Source: SHVO01 sp050246995 | GTDB taxonomy: Bacteria; Pseudomonadota; Alphaproteobacteria; Rhodospirillales; Rhodospirillaceae | DNA: 64,000 nt | NCBI GenBank assembly: GCA_050246995.1 | Contig: JBFWVA010000006.1 | Coordinates: 1-64,000 of the forward strand | Reading direction: 5' to 3' | Part shown: positions 7,430 to 16,613 of the stretch, one piece after another | Position numbering within the stretch: position 1 is the stretch's first letter | Layout: every line of letters begins with the position of its first letter | Position numbers and translations under genes: made by a program | The notes under the pieces: generated by a model | Seen by the model: only the letters and a program-made list of their open reading frames with translations | Database searches by the model: none | What the model was told of the DNA's origin: nothing

Positions 7430-8270
7430 CGAGACGCCTCACCTTGTCGGCGAGCCCGTCGCCGATCAGGCTGACGACGAGGCTGACGATCACGATGGCG
7501 AGGCCCGGACCGACCACGACCCAGGGCGCGGTGAGCATCATGGAGCGCGTCTCGGAGATCATCAGGCCCCATTCCGGCGTCGGCGGTTGGGCGCCCAAGC
7601 CGAAGAAACTGAGGGTCGCGCCGACTTGCACATCGAGTGCGAAGTCGCTCATGGCGAACACCAGGGCGGGCGCGATGGCGTTGGGAAGAATGTGGACGAA
7701 CATGATGCGCAAGTGCCCGAAACCGAGGTTGCGGGCGGCGAGCACGTATTCGCGCTTTTTAAGCGCGATGGTCTCGGCGCGGATGATGCGGGTGTAGAGC
7801 ACCCAACTGACGACGGTCAGGGCGATGTAGAGATTGATGAGGCCCGGCCCCAGCATCGCGACGATGGCGATCACCAGGACCAGGAACGGGAAGGCGATGA
7901 TGACGTCCACGATGCGCCCGATCACGGCATCGACCCAGCCGCCGTAGTACCCCGCGACGAGGCCAACAATGGCGCCGATGATCAGCGGTAAGGTGACGCC
8001 GATGGCGCCGATCTGCAGATCGACGCGCGCGGCGAACACGACGCGCGTGAAAACATCGCGGCCCAGATGATCGGTGCCCATGAGGTGCGCGAGCGAGGGC
8101 GCCTGCAGCGCCTGGGAGAGATCGATCGCGACCGGATCGTAGGCGGTGACAAAGGGCGCGAAGATGGCCGCCAGCAGAATGAGCGCAAAGCCGCCGAGAC
8201 CAAGCCGCAGGGACCAGTTGGGGCGCGGCCTTGGTTTCATCCCGGGCGCTGCGATCGCGGCGTCGCTCAT
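7422..8270 (-). CDS. Peptide-type ABC importer permease (DppC-like)
   Basis: This encodes a 282-residue inner-membrane protein from the ATG at 8270, which overlaps the stop of the other permease gene (ATGA). A much longer frame to 9023 is a shadow of that gene. The N-terminal helix (LGGFALILLAAIFAPF) is followed by the family's conserved HLMGTDHLGRDVFTR block. The EAA-type coupling loop (EYVLAARNLGFGHLRIMF) lies near residue 190. Five to six membrane spans are expected. Confidence 0.92.
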   Translation of the reverse strand: MSDAAIAAPGMKPRPRPNWSLRLGLGGFALILLAAIFAPFVTAYDPVAIDLSQALQAPSLAHLMGTDHLGRDVFTRVVFAARVDLQIGAIGVTLPLIIGAIVGLVAGYYGGWVDAVIGRIVDVIIAFPFLVLVIAIVAMLGPGLINLYIALTVVSWVLYTRIIRAETIALKKREYVLAARNLGFGHLRIMFVHILPNAIAPALVFAMSDFALDVQVGATLSFFGLGAQPPTPEWGLMISETRSMMLTAPWVVVGPGLAIVIVSLVVSLIGDGLADKVRRLDG

Positions 8271-9205
8271 TTGTGCAGCGCCATACGCGGATCGAGGAGG
8301 CTGTAGAGCAGGTCGCCGATGAGATTCGCCGCGACGACGAGCAGCGCGAAAATCAACGTCGCGAGCTGGATGACGGCATAGTCGCGTGTGGCGATGGAGC
8401 CGATCAGGAGGGACCCGACGCCCGCGAGCGAGAAAATGCGCTCCACGATAACGGTGCCGCCGATGAGATAACCGAGGTTGATCGTCACCACCGTCACGAC
8501 GGGGCGCAGGCTGTTGCGCAGGATATAGCTGGCGTTGAGATAGCGGGCGCTCAACCCCATGGCCCGGCCGGTGGTGACATAGTCCGAGGCCAGCACCTCG
8601 ATGATGCTGCTGCGCAAGGTGCGCACCAGGATGGGCGAAATGGAAATCGCGAGGGTGAGCGCCGGCAAGGTGAGATGCGCGAGGGTGTCGAGACCGCCCG
8701 CGCCTTGGCCCGTGATCGGCAGGAGTTGGAGCTTCACGCCGAGGAGATAGGCCAGGATGATCCCGGACCAGAACACGGGCATGCCGAGGCCGATGGTAAA
8801 CAGGATGCGCATCGCGTGATCGGGGACCCGCCCCTGACGCACCGCCGACCAGAACGCGCAAGGCACGGCGATGAGCACCGCCATGGCGATGGCGTAGCCC
8901 ATCAGGAGCAACGTCACGGGCAGGCGCTCGACGGTCACCTGCCACACGTCCTGCTGATAGAAGAAGGAAATGCCGAAATCGCCTTGAAGCGCGTTGGACA
9001 GGAAGTTGAAGTATTGCTGCCACAGCGGCAGGTCCAAGCCGAGCTGATCGCGTACACGCGCGATCAGCTGCGGCGTCGCGCGGCTACCGAGCGCAGCGAT
9101 GGCCGGATCGCCCGGGATCAGGCGCACCAGGACGAACACGACAACGCTGATGCCAAAAAGGACCGGGATCGCCTGAAGGACGCGAAGAAGGACGTAGCGG
9201 ATCAT
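8267..9205 (-). CDS. Peptide-type ABC importer permease (DppB-like)
   Basis: This encodes a 312-residue inner-membrane protein with the classic DppB start (RYVLLRVLQAIPVLFGIS, VRLIPGDP). An EAA-type loop (DYVTTGRAMGLSARYL) is followed by the C-terminal spans. Its start overlaps the stop of the SDR gene (ATGA) and its stop overlaps the DppC-like start, so translation is coupled through this part of the operon. The permease pair forms the channel for the substrate captured by the binding protein at 11209-12771. Confidence 0.93.
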   Translation of the reverse strand: MIRYVLLRVLQAIPVLFGISVVVFVLVRLIPGDPAIAALGSRATPQLIARVRDQLGLDLPLWQQYFNFLSNALQGDFGISFFYQQDVWQVTVERLPVTLLLMGYAIAMAVLIAVPCAFWSAVRQGRVPDHAMRILFTIGLGMPVFWSGIILAYLLGVKLQLLPITGQGAGGLDTLAHLTLPALTLAISISPILVRTLRSSIIEVLASDYVTTGRAMGLSARYLNASYILRNSLRPVVTVVTINLGYLIGGTVIVERIFSLAGVGSLLIGSIATRDYAVIQLATLIFALLVVAANLIGDLLYSLLDPRMALHK

Positions 9206-9978
9206 GCGGCGCCGACACCTCCGTCGATGGTGAGCGCGCTGCCCGTGACAAAGCGGGACTCATCGGCGGCGAGATAAGCGATGGCGGCCGCGACGTCCTC
9301 GGGATTGCCGATATAGTGCACGGGCGGGCGCTGCGACACCCGCCGATAGGCCGCTTCGCGGTCGGGTTCGAGATCGAACCGGCGCTCGAGCATCGAGGTA
9401 TGGATGATGCCGGGACAGACGCAATTGACGCGGATTTTCCGGGTGGCGAAATCGAGCGCCATGCTGCGCGTGAGGGAGACGAGCCCCGCCTTCGACGCGC
9501 AGTAAGCCGCGAGACGCGGCGAGGAGACCTGCCCCATCAGCGAGGCGTTATGCACGATGGCGGCCCCGCCTTTCGCGGCGCGCGACAAGAGTTGCGGCGT
9601 GAAGATGCGCGAGGTGAGATAGGGCCCGCGCAGATTGACGGCCATGATCTCATCCCAGACATCGGGCGCGGTTTCTTCGATCGACCCCAGGATCTCAATG
9701 CCGGCGTTGTTGACCAGCACGTCGACGCCGCCGAAGGCCTGTTCGATGTCGCGGGCGGCCGCTGTGATGCTCGCCTCGGACCGGACATCGCACGGCAGCG
9801 CCAATCCCGCGTCGCCGGCCATGGCCAGTGTCTCGCGGGCGCTTTCAAGGTTGATGTCGAGCACCGCGACCCGGGCGCCCTCGGCGGCGAGCCGCACAAC
9901 AACGGCGCGCCCGATGCCGGACCCGCCGCCCGTGACGACGCAGTCCTTGCCGGCAAAACGGCGGGCGGTGACGGTCAT
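9202..9978 (-). CDS. SDR-family dehydrogenase (classical)
   Basis: This encodes 258 residues from the ATG at 9978, overlapping the previous SDR stop by ATGA; a frame reaching 10083 is an out-of-frame artefact. The cofactor motif is TGGGSGIGR (about 16). Other family marks are NNAG (about 91), the catalytic Ser in NASLMGQ and the catalytic YCASK (about 155). It ends with the usual FVTGSALTIDGG tail. The substrate is unknown. It is one of two adjacent, non-identical SDRs, which suggests consecutive or alternative oxidation steps on the imported compound (inference). Confidence 0.92.
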   Translation of the reverse strand: MTVTARRFAGKDCVVTGGGSGIGRAVVVRLAAEGARVAVLDINLESARETLAMAGDAGLALPCDVRSEASITAAARDIEQAFGGVDVLVNNAGIEILGSIEETAPDVWDEIMAVNLRGPYLTSRIFTPQLLSRAAKGGAAIVHNASLMGQVSSPRLAAYCASKAGLVSLTRSMALDFATRKIRVNCVCPGIIHTSMLERRFDLEPDREAAYRRVSQRPPVHYIGNPEDVAAAIAYLAADESRFVTGSALTIDGGVGAA

Positions 9979-10802
9979 TTGAGCAGCGCTCCAAGATCGA
10001 CGGGCAAGGCGATCCCGGTGATGGCGCGGGCTTCTTCCGAGGCCAGGAAGAGCGCCGCGTTGGCGATGTCCACGGGTTCGCACCAGGGGATCGGGAGCGT
10101 GTTCCAGTTCAGATAATACTGGCGCGCCTCCTCGAGCGTGGTGCCCGCGTGCCCGCCAAGGCGGTCGAGATAGGCCTGGTTCATCACCATGTCGGTCTTC
10201 ACGACCGTGGGATCGACGGAGTTGGCGCGGATGCCGAAGGGCGCGAGCTCCAAAGCAAAGGCGCGCATGACGCCGAGCACGCCGTGTTTCGCGGCGGTGT
10301 AGTGCGCGAACTGTTTATTGGCGCGGTGGCTGAGCACCGAGCCCACGAAAACCATGGCGCCGGACTTGCGCTCGATCATGGCGGGCGCGGCGGCGCGGGC
10401 CGTTTTCCAGACGCCGGTCAAGTTGACGTCGATCATGGTTTGCCACTGCTCGTCCGTGAGCTCCCACGCCTTGGCCCAGGAATCGATCCCGGCGGCGGCC
10501 ACCATCACGTCGATCCGGCCGAAGGTTTTGACAACTTCCGCCATGGCGGCGTTGATCTGCTCGGTGTTGGTGACGTCGGCGGTCAGCGCGATGGCTTTGC
10601 GTCCCAACGCTTCGACTTCCTTTCGGACTTCATCGAGCTGGGTGCTTTTCGCGCCCGCATAGGGGATGCCGGGCACGTCGCGGCCGATGTCGATCAGGGC
10701 GACGTCGGCCCCCTCTTCGGCGAAACGAAGCGCGGTGGCGCGGCCGATGCCGCGGGCGGCGCCGGTGATGGCCGCGACTTTATTGGAAAGACGGGCGGTC
10801 AT
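9975..10802 (-). CDS. SDR-family dehydrogenase with an extended cofactor loop
   Basis: This encodes 275 residues. The cofactor motif is TGAARGIGR (about 13), the catalytic set includes a Ser in VGSVLSH and YTAAK (about 167), and AAAG replaces NNAG. A long insertion after the DIG strand (about 38-60, including GIPYAGAK) resembles that of SDRs of the carveol-dehydrogenase/mycofactocin-associated type. No mycofactocin genes are in the window, so the resemblance is only structural. The gene is joined to its neighbours by 1- and 4-bp overlaps. Confidence 0.9.
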   Translation of the reverse strand: MTARLSNKVAAITGAARGIGRATALRFAEEGADVALIDIGRDVPGIPYAGAKSTQLDEVRKEVEALGRKAIALTADVTNTEQINAAMAEVVKTFGRIDVMVAAAGIDSWAKAWELTDEQWQTMIDVNLTGVWKTARAAAPAMIERKSGAMVFVGSVLSHRANKQFAHYTAAKHGVLGVMRAFALELAPFGIRANSVDPTVVKTDMVMNQAYLDRLGGHAGTTLEEARQYYLNWNTLPIPWCEPVDIANAALFLASEEARAITGIALPVDLGALLK

Positions 10803-11191
10803 TAGCGGCGCGGCGGAACGGGCCGCAGATCGTAGGGTTCGACGATCTCCGACGTGTGTTTGTGATAGATCTTGCCCTGGTCATTGACCCAGTACACATC
10901 GACGCCCCATTCGCGGTAGCGCTTTCCGTCCTTCTTGATGATGTAGCTGGCTTCGGTCTCGCTCACAATTATGTCGCCCGTGGCGGCGCGGAATTTGCGG
11001 GTGATTTGATAATCGTCGAGGGAGTCGAACCACTCCTTCGGATGCGCGTGCACCTGCTCGGGCGACAGCACGCGGCTGCCGGCGATGGTGATCGCATCGT
11101 CGGTATAGAGGGCGCTTACACCCTCGGCGTCGTAGGCGCGGTAAAGCCGCTCGACGTTCTTGACCCATGCGGCTGGATCGGCAACGGCCAT
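10802..11191 (-). CDS. NTF2/SnoaL-like small protein
   Basis: This encodes 129 residues from the ATG at 11191, preceded by GGGGGAG; a frame to 11329 reads into the binding-protein gene and is rejected. The pattern (helix with VERLYRAYDAEGV, LYTDDAITIAG, then beta strands including YIIKKDGK and WGVDVYWV) is that of the SnoaL-like cone fold. Such proteins can be small isomerases, hydrolases or ligand binders. The role here is unknown. It lies 17 bp downstream of the binding-protein gene and its stop overlaps the SDR start (TAATG). Confidence 0.85.
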   Translation of the reverse strand: MAVADPAAWVKNVERLYRAYDAEGVSALYTDDAITIAGSRVLSPEQVHAHPKEWFDSLDDYQITRKFRAATGDIIVSETEASYIIKKDGKRYREWGVDVYWVNDQGKIYHKHTSEIVEPYDLRPVPPRR

Positions 11192-11208
11192 TCTCTCCCC
11201 CTCTTCGT

Positions 11209-12771
11209 TTAGTTCGACAACGTGACGTTCTCGAAGCTGTATTTGCCTTGCGAGTTCGGCTTGAAATTCTTCACCCGCGGGGAGGCCGCGAAAATACGAT
11301 CCTCCTCGATGGTGTAGATGAACGGACAATCCTGGTTCACGATCTTCTGGAGTTCCGAATAGATCGTCTGGCGCTTGGCCGGATCGAGCTCGCTCCGCCC
11401 CGCGAGGACCAACTGCAGCGCCTTCTCGTTGCGATAGCTGGAGTGCAGGGCGTTTTGCGGCCGCGGATCGATCGCGACGCCAAAGAGCTGGTCGGGATCC
11501 GGCGTGTCGTTGGTCCAGGCCGAGATCCGCATGGTGAAACGTTCGGTATTGTACATCTCCTGGGCCGTCGTCGCTTCGATCTGCTCGACATTCATCGTGA
11601 TGCCGATTTCGGCGAGCGACGCCGCCCAGATCTGGGCAATGGCGAGTTTCACGTTGTCGCCGCTCGGCACGGTGGCGGTGAAAGCGAAACCGTTCGGCAC
11701 GGTGCTGGAAGCAAGGAGTTCGCGCGCCTTCTTGAGATCGAACGTGATCGGCGACGTGTTCGGATCATAAAAGAGCGTGGCGGCGGGCAGGATCGATTTG
11801 GCCGCGTGGGCGCGTCCGAAGTAGATCGACTTGGCGATCGACTCGCGGTCGACCGCATAGGCCATCGCGCAGCGCACGGCGGCCTGATCAAACGGCTTCA
11901 CTTTTTGATTGATGGTGACAAAGCCGACGGAACTGCCGGGCTCGCTTACGACGATTCCGCCGTTGGCCGCGATCTGATCGATCTGATTGGCGGGGACGTC
12001 GGTGGCGATCTGGATGCCGCCCGACGCAAGCTGCAGCGCGCGGGCGTTTTCGTCGCCCACGACGCGAAACACAATATTCTCGACCGTGGGTTTGCCGGGC
12101 TGCCAATAGTTGGGGTTCTTGACGAGGGTGAGGCTTTGTCCCCGCTCCCAGCTTTTCAGCATGTAGGCGCCGGTGCCCATGGGATTCTCGCCGGCGGACG
12201 CGCCCTGGGCGGTGAAATTGGCTTCTTCGTAGATACTGGCGGCGAAGGTGGAGAGCGCTGGCAAAAGCGGCGCGAAAGGTTCGGACATCGAGATCAGGAC
12301 CGTCTGCGGGTCAACCGCTTCGACGGATTTGACCGGCGAGAAGAGGAAACCCCAGGAGCCGTTCTGATCGATGGCGCGCGTCAGGGAAAAGGCCACGTCC
12401 TTTGCCGTGAGGGGATTGCCGTTCCAGAACTTCACGCCCTCCCTTAGCTTGAATGTCGCGCTCATGCCGTCGGGGGCGACGCTCCACTCCGTCGCGAGTT
12501 CCGGCTCGACCCCCTTCCCGTCCTCCGACAGCCTGACAAGGCGCTCGAACACCGTGAGCTGGGTGAACATCGAGCGGTCGTCCTGGGTGTTGAAGGGATC
12601 GAAGGTGAAGATGTCCGCCGGACGCGCGACGACGATGGTGCCGCCGCCGGCGGGCGCGGATGTTTGCGGCGGCGGCGTATCGCCCGCGCGGAAAAACCAG
12701 AACGCGCCTCCAAGAATAACAACCGCGGCGATGATGAGCCCGGTCTTCGGTGTCTTGGGGGTCTCCGACAT
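11209..12771 (-). CDS. ABC importer solute-binding protein, family 5
   Basis: This encodes 520 residues of the dipeptide/oligopeptide/nickel-binding class. Residues about 10-27 (GLIIAAVVILGGAFWFF) form a hydrophobic segment without a lipobox or clear signal-peptidase site, so it may stay membrane-anchored in the periplasm. A Pro/Ala/Gly linker follows. Family blocks include LATEWSV, FKLREGVKFWNG, the MGTGAYMLKSW region and a later ALHSSYRN segment. The ligand cannot be named: the class also binds opines, peptides, sugars and quaternary compounds. It is the second gene of the operon, 18 bp after the oxidoreductase gene. Confidence 0.93.
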   Translation of the reverse strand: MSETPKTPKTGLIIAAVVILGGAFWFFRAGDTPPPQTSAPAGGGTIVVARPADIFTFDPFNTQDDRSMFTQLTVFERLVRLSEDGKGVEPELATEWSVAPDGMSATFKLREGVKFWNGNPLTAKDVAFSLTRAIDQNGSWGFLFSPVKSVEAVDPQTVLISMSEPFAPLLPALSTFAASIYEEANFTAQGASAGENPMGTGAYMLKSWERGQSLTLVKNPNYWQPGKPTVENIVFRVVGDENARALQLASGGIQIATDVPANQIDQIAANGGIVVSEPGSSVGFVTINQKVKPFDQAAVRCAMAYAVDRESIAKSIYFGRAHAAKSILPAATLFYDPNTSPITFDLKKARELLASSTVPNGFAFTATVPSGDNVKLAIAQIWAASLAEIGITMNVEQIEATTAQEMYNTERFTMRISAWTNDTPDPDQLFGVAIDPRPQNALHSSYRNEKALQLVLAGRSELDPAKRQTIYSELQKIVNQDCPFIYTIEEDRIFAASPRVKNFKPNSQGKYSFENVTLSN

Positions 12772-12789
12772 TTTTATAATCCCAACCGG

Positions 12790-13836
12790 CTAGATTTGAA
12801 TCTTTGGAACGTCCTGCCACTGCCGCTCGGCCTCCAGCGCGGCGGCGAGCACATCTTGAACATGGGCGGCCTGCGCGAGGGTCGGCAGCGTGGGGTCTGA
12901 AGCACCCGGCGCGCGGACGCTTTCAAGAAAGGCGGTGATGTGCCGCGTGGCGGCGTCGCTGCGGCGCTCGCCCATGGGCGCGACCGGGCGGTCCGCGCCG
13001 AGGCCGCCGCAAGCCGGTGCGACGGAATAGCGCTGGCCGCCCGGGAGACGATCATCGAGCAACACCTCGCCCACGGCTTTGGAGCCATGAAGCTTGACCT
13101 TCGTGCCGGGGAAACCACCGCTCAGCACCCAGCTTGAAATCAGCAAACCTTGCGCGCCGCCGGCGAAGTCCATTTGGAGCGTGGAAATGTCATCGAGGCG
13201 CGCGCCTGTCAGCACGCGTTTGAAATGCGACGACACCCGCGAGATGGGCCCGAGAAGCCAGGCGCCCATGTCGATCACGTGCGAGCCGTATTCGAAGAGC
13301 GCACCGCCCGCGGCCTGGCTGGGATCGCCTTTCCAGTTCATCGGCTTGCCGCCGGTGGGATGGAATTGGGGATTGTGCTCGGCGAGTTCGATCAGCCAAA
13401 TCTCGCCGAACGTACCCGCGTCGAGATCGGCCTTCATCGCTTGGATTGCGGGATTGAAACGAAAGGAATAACCCACGGTGACCGGAATGCCCTTCGCACG
13501 CTGTAGCGCGACGAGCGCGTGCGCGGACGGGGCGTCGTTGGAAACCGGCTTCTCGCAATAAACGGCGACGCCGGCTTCGAGCAGCGCTTTCATCTGCGCG
13601 GCGTGAACATGATCGGGCGTTGCGACAACCGCCATATCGAGCGTCTCGGCGGCGAGCATCGCGCCGAGATCGGGATAGGCTCTTTTGACGTTGTGCTGAC
13701 TGGCGAAGCGCTGGCCTTCGTCGAGGGTGCCGCCGACACAGGCGGCGACATCGACACCGCCCTGCGCGCGCAAGGCCGGAAGCAAGGCGGACGCGGTCCA
13801 ATTCCCGGTCCCGACGAGCCCGCAGCGCAATGTCAT
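12790..13836 (-). CDS. Gfo/Idh/MocA-family oxidoreductase
   Basis: This encodes a 348-residue NAD(P)-dependent enzyme and is the first gene of the operon. The Rossmann motif is GLVGTGNW (about 6), the family lysine is in YCEKPVSN (about 95), and a long C-terminal substrate domain follows. Members oxidise sugars, inositols, opine-like or amino compounds. The combination with a family-5 importer, two SDRs and DUF4438 proteins suggests a modified sugar or amino-sugar-like substrate, but this is inference. The upstream gap (13837-14031) should hold the operon promoter; no clear box is visible. Confidence 0.92.
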   Translation of the reverse strand: MTLRCGLVGTGNWTASALLPALRAQGGVDVAACVGGTLDEGQRFASQHNVKRAYPDLGAMLAAETLDMAVVATPDHVHAAQMKALLEAGVAVYCEKPVSNDAPSAHALVALQRAKGIPVTVGYSFRFNPAIQAMKADLDAGTFGEIWLIELAEHNPQFHPTGGKPMNWKGDPSQAAGGALFEYGSHVIDMGAWLLGPISRVSSHFKRVLTGARLDDISTLQMDFAGGAQGLLISSWVLSGGFPGTKVKLHGSKAVGEVLLDDRLPGGQRYSVAPACGGLGADRPVAPMGERRSDAATRHITAFLESVRAPGASDPTLPTLAQAAHVQDVLAAALEAERQWQDVPKIQI

Positions 13837-14031
13837 GCGGTGACCCCAAGCGCGCGCGTCCGCGCGCCGAGAGCGCCGCCCAAAATGCTGACGATGAAAC
13901 CCCTTAGGTGCAGCATCGTTCCCCCGCCATCAGCCTAAACCAATGGCGGCGGCTTTCCCAAGGCGAGAAATAAACAGAGGAACCCTACACGATCCGGCAA
14001 TGTAACAGCAGGCCGGCGACCTGCCGGGGGC

Positions 14032-16431
14032 TTAGCCCCCGCGGCGGCCGCGCGTATCGGCGTACTGCTTGCGGAATTCCTCGCGCACGAAGAAGGCGTG
14101 GTAGCCGTTCATCCAGCCGTTGTTCTCGCCCCACGAGTCCCCGTAGGTATCGCCGGGGGTCTTGTCGCGGAAGAAGGTGTAAACCGGCCGGTCGCGATAG
14201 GCCCACACGCGCAGGGCGCCGGGCGCGCCCTTCTCGGCGAACTTGCCGGTCTGCGGATCGACATACTTGATCGACCAGATCAGCGAACTGCTCACGGCCT
14301 TTTCGTCGGCCAGCACGTAGGGGAATGTCTTCAGGCAGCGCGCGGCATCACCGCCGCCGCACATGGCCATGCGGTAGGACTGCGGGTCCGACGGATGATC
14401 GCAGGACAATTGATCGAGCGAATCATCCGTGCAGCTGTAGGTATAGATGGTGCGCGCCTGCGAGTCGGCGAGCACGATCCCGCCGGGCGCGTCCTGGAGC
14501 TGGAACCCTTTCGGGAACGACGGCGCGGGCTGCGTGAATACGTTATGCCAGCCCGCGATATCCGAGCCATGTAAGGAGGAGAGCTGCTCCTCACCGACCA
14601 GCGTATAGAGGGGCTTCTTGCGATAGGTCCACTGGTACACGCCGGGCGAACGTTCGATGACGCCCCAGTCGCCGTGTACTTTTGGCGCGGACGCGTGGGC
14701 GAGCATCGGCGCGAAGGTTTCCTGGCAACGTTCGTCGCAATTGGATTTGTTGTTGCCGTCACGATCCCAACTGTAAACCGAGAAGCCGTCGACAGTCGTG
14801 AGCAGACGGCCGAGCGGCATCGTCACGACGGTGAACTGCGCGGGCACATCGGGGCGCGGCCCAATGGGTTTGCGCTGGGCGCCGGCCGAGCCGCCAGCGC
14901 GCAAGATGCCGATTCCGGTGGGCAGTCCGGGCTGATGATCGAGGGCGGAGCGATAGACGGCATAACCGTCGTAGGCCCACTGCTTCTTGCCGTCCTTACG
15001 TTCGACGATGGTCCACTTGCCGGCGGGCTTCGCGCCGTCCTCAACGAGCAGCGGCGGCCATGCGGCGGCGCAGGCCGGCCGTTTGTCGAGTTCCGGCAGC
15101 ACAAGCCCGGCGGGCCAGGGTTCGTGGAACCCGGCGGTGGTGCGTTGCACGGTATCGCCGCAGGTCGGCTTGCCTTCCTGCTCCCCGCGATACCCAAGGT
15201 TATTCTGCCCGCGTCCCTGCCAGATATAGAGTGTGTTGCCGGACGCATCGGCAAAGACCGGTCCATCGACCTCGGTGCCCAGCACTTGAATCGTGGGCGG
15301 CAGCGGCTCGTCGATGAAGGCTTCCACCGGAAGACGGGGACCGGTCCGGTTTTGCGCATAGGCGCTGGTTCCGGTCACAAAGACCGCCGCGGCCACAGCC
15401 ATATGAATCTTAAAGTGCACGAGCAAACCCTCCCCGGTCCGGATGGGCAGAGGGTAGTCGCGCCGGGCGGTTTTTGAAATGCCGAAGTAGGCGAAACCGT
15501 TCAAATCGGCCGGCGCCTTCGGGTGAATCTGCGTATAGACATTGTGCCAACCCGCGATATCGGAGCCTTCGAGACTGCGGAACCGCGTCTCGGCGATGCG
15601 CGTGTACAAGGGCTTGCCGCGGAACGTCCACTGCTTGATGCCGGGGGAGCGCTCGATGATGCCCCACTCGCCGCGGGTTTGCGCGGCCTGCGGCGCGGGC
15701 ACGGGGCGCCACACTTTCAGACACTCACCCTTGCAGTTTGACTTGTTCGCCGCGTCGCCGTCCCAGGTGTACACAGAGAAGCCGACGTCGGTGGAAAGGA
15801 TGCGTCCCGTCGCGACGGTGCGCACCACGAACGCGGGCGGCGCGTCGGGAGACGGGCCGATGATCTCGCGGTGCGAACCCGAGTCACCCCGGTTCCAACG
15901 GCCCGAGGAGCCGACAACGTCGCCCGGCTTGTGATCGAGCGCGGAGCGGTAAACGGGCATGCCGCCGTAGGTCCACTGCTTCTTGCCGTCGGCGTTCTGA
16001 ACGATCTTCCATTTCCCGACAGGCTTCGCATCCTCCGCGGCATAAACCGGCGGCCAGGCTTCCTGGCACGTGGGACGCGTGTCGAGATCGGGCAGCAAGA
16101 GGCCGCCCGGGTATGGGCTCATAAGGCCCGTCGTCACAGTGCGCTTTTCGTTGGCGCAGGAGGACGGCTCATCCTTGCGGTCGCCGGCGTTGCCGTTGCG
16201 TAAATTATTGAGCGGCCAGATGTAGAGGGTGAGGCCGTTCTGATCGACGAACACGGGCCCGTCGGCGTCGGTGTGCTGAACGGAAAAGCCGGGCGGCAAA
16301 GGCTCGGGCGAATAGGCTTCGAGGTCGGCGACCGGCGGGCGGTAGCGTTCGGCCTGCGCATGGGCCGCGGCGACCATGCCACTCGATGCGAGCACTCCGG
16401 CTGCAAAGACGGCAAACCCCAAACGCTTCAT
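14032..16431 (-). CDS. Secreted-repeat (COG4315-type) protein, apparent in-frame fusion of two tandem genes
   Basis: This encodes 799 residues from the ATG at 16431. A signal peptide (RLGFAVFAAGVLASSGM...AHAQ) is followed by modules of the secreted-repeat family (Yx[FWY]xxD): LYIWPL, YTWDGD with an NCKGEC pair, then LYIWQG, YSWDRD with NCDERC and YTYSCTDD. Around residue 340 the first half breaks off and runs through non-module sequence into VHFKIHMAVAAAVFVTG, a second complete signal peptide. GGGGAGGG lies just before a GTG at 15420, so the second half could also be translated as its own 462-residue protein. The halves are paralogues, but only the second has the last module. Such proteins are exported and of unknown function. 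Either a deletion fused two genes or an assembly error removed the junction. Confidence 0.8.
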   Translation of the reverse strand: MKRLGFAVFAAGVLASSGMVAAAHAQAERYRPPVADLEAYSPEPLPPGFSVQHTDADGPVFVDQNGLTLYIWPLNNLRNGNAGDRKDEPSSCANEKRTVTTGLMSPYPGGLLLPDLDTRPTCQEAWPPVYAAEDAKPVGKWKIVQNADGKKQWTYGGMPVYRSALDHKPGDVVGSSGRWNRGDSGSHREIIGPSPDAPPAFVVRTVATGRILSTDVGFSVYTWDGDAANKSNCKGECLKVWRPVPAPQAAQTRGEWGIIERSPGIKQWTFRGKPLYTRIAETRFRSLEGSDIAGWHNVYTQIHPKAPADLNGFAYFGISKTARRDYPLPIRTGEGLLVHFKIHMAVAAAVFVTGTSAYAQNRTGPRLPVEAFIDEPLPPTIQVLGTEVDGPVFADASGNTLYIWQGRGQNNLGYRGEQEGKPTCGDTVQRTTAGFHEPWPAGLVLPELDKRPACAAAWPPLLVEDGAKPAGKWTIVERKDGKKQWAYDGYAVYRSALDHQPGLPTGIGILRAGGSAGAQRKPIGPRPDVPAQFTVVTMPLGRLLTTVDGFSVYSWDRDGNNKSNCDERCQETFAPMLAHASAPKVHGDWGVIERSPGVYQWTYRKKPLYTLVGEEQLSSLHGSDIAGWHNVFTQPAPSFPKGFQLQDAPGGIVLADSQARTIYTYSCTDDSLDQLSCDHPSDPQSYRMAMCGGGDAARCLKTFPYVLADEKAVSSSLIWSIKYVDPQTGKFAEKGAPGALRVWAYRDRPVYTFFRDKTPGDTYGDSWGENNGWMNGYHAFFVREEFRKQYADTRGRRGG

Positions 16432-16536
16432 GGCTTCGTTCCCCGGTTTAGACATGCTGCAAGCATAGAGGTCCGGGGCCCAAACGCATACGGCAAATAG
16501 GTGTGTAACCCGTTGCACCCGCTATTGTTTGGCGCG

Positions 16537-16554
16537 GCTAAAAAACATTTTAGC
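16537..16554. promoter_or_regulatory. Perfect palindrome in the divergent promoter region
   Basis: GCTAAAA at 16537-16543 and TTTTAGC at 16548-16554 form a 7-bp inverted repeat with a 4-bp spacer. It lies between the divergent starts at 16431 (minus) and 16614 (plus). The position suits an operator acting on both genes; the Crp/Fnr-type regulator at 17828 is a candidate binder. This is inference. Confidence 0.4.
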
Positions 16555-16613
16555 GCAACTCGACCAACGGCTTGATAGACTGGCGGCCTCATACGATCTC
16601 GCGGAGATGGCCC

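Noticed and set aside
7422..9023. A 533-residue permease fusion
   Set aside because: The first half is an out-of-frame reading of the DppB-like gene; the real permease starts at 8270.
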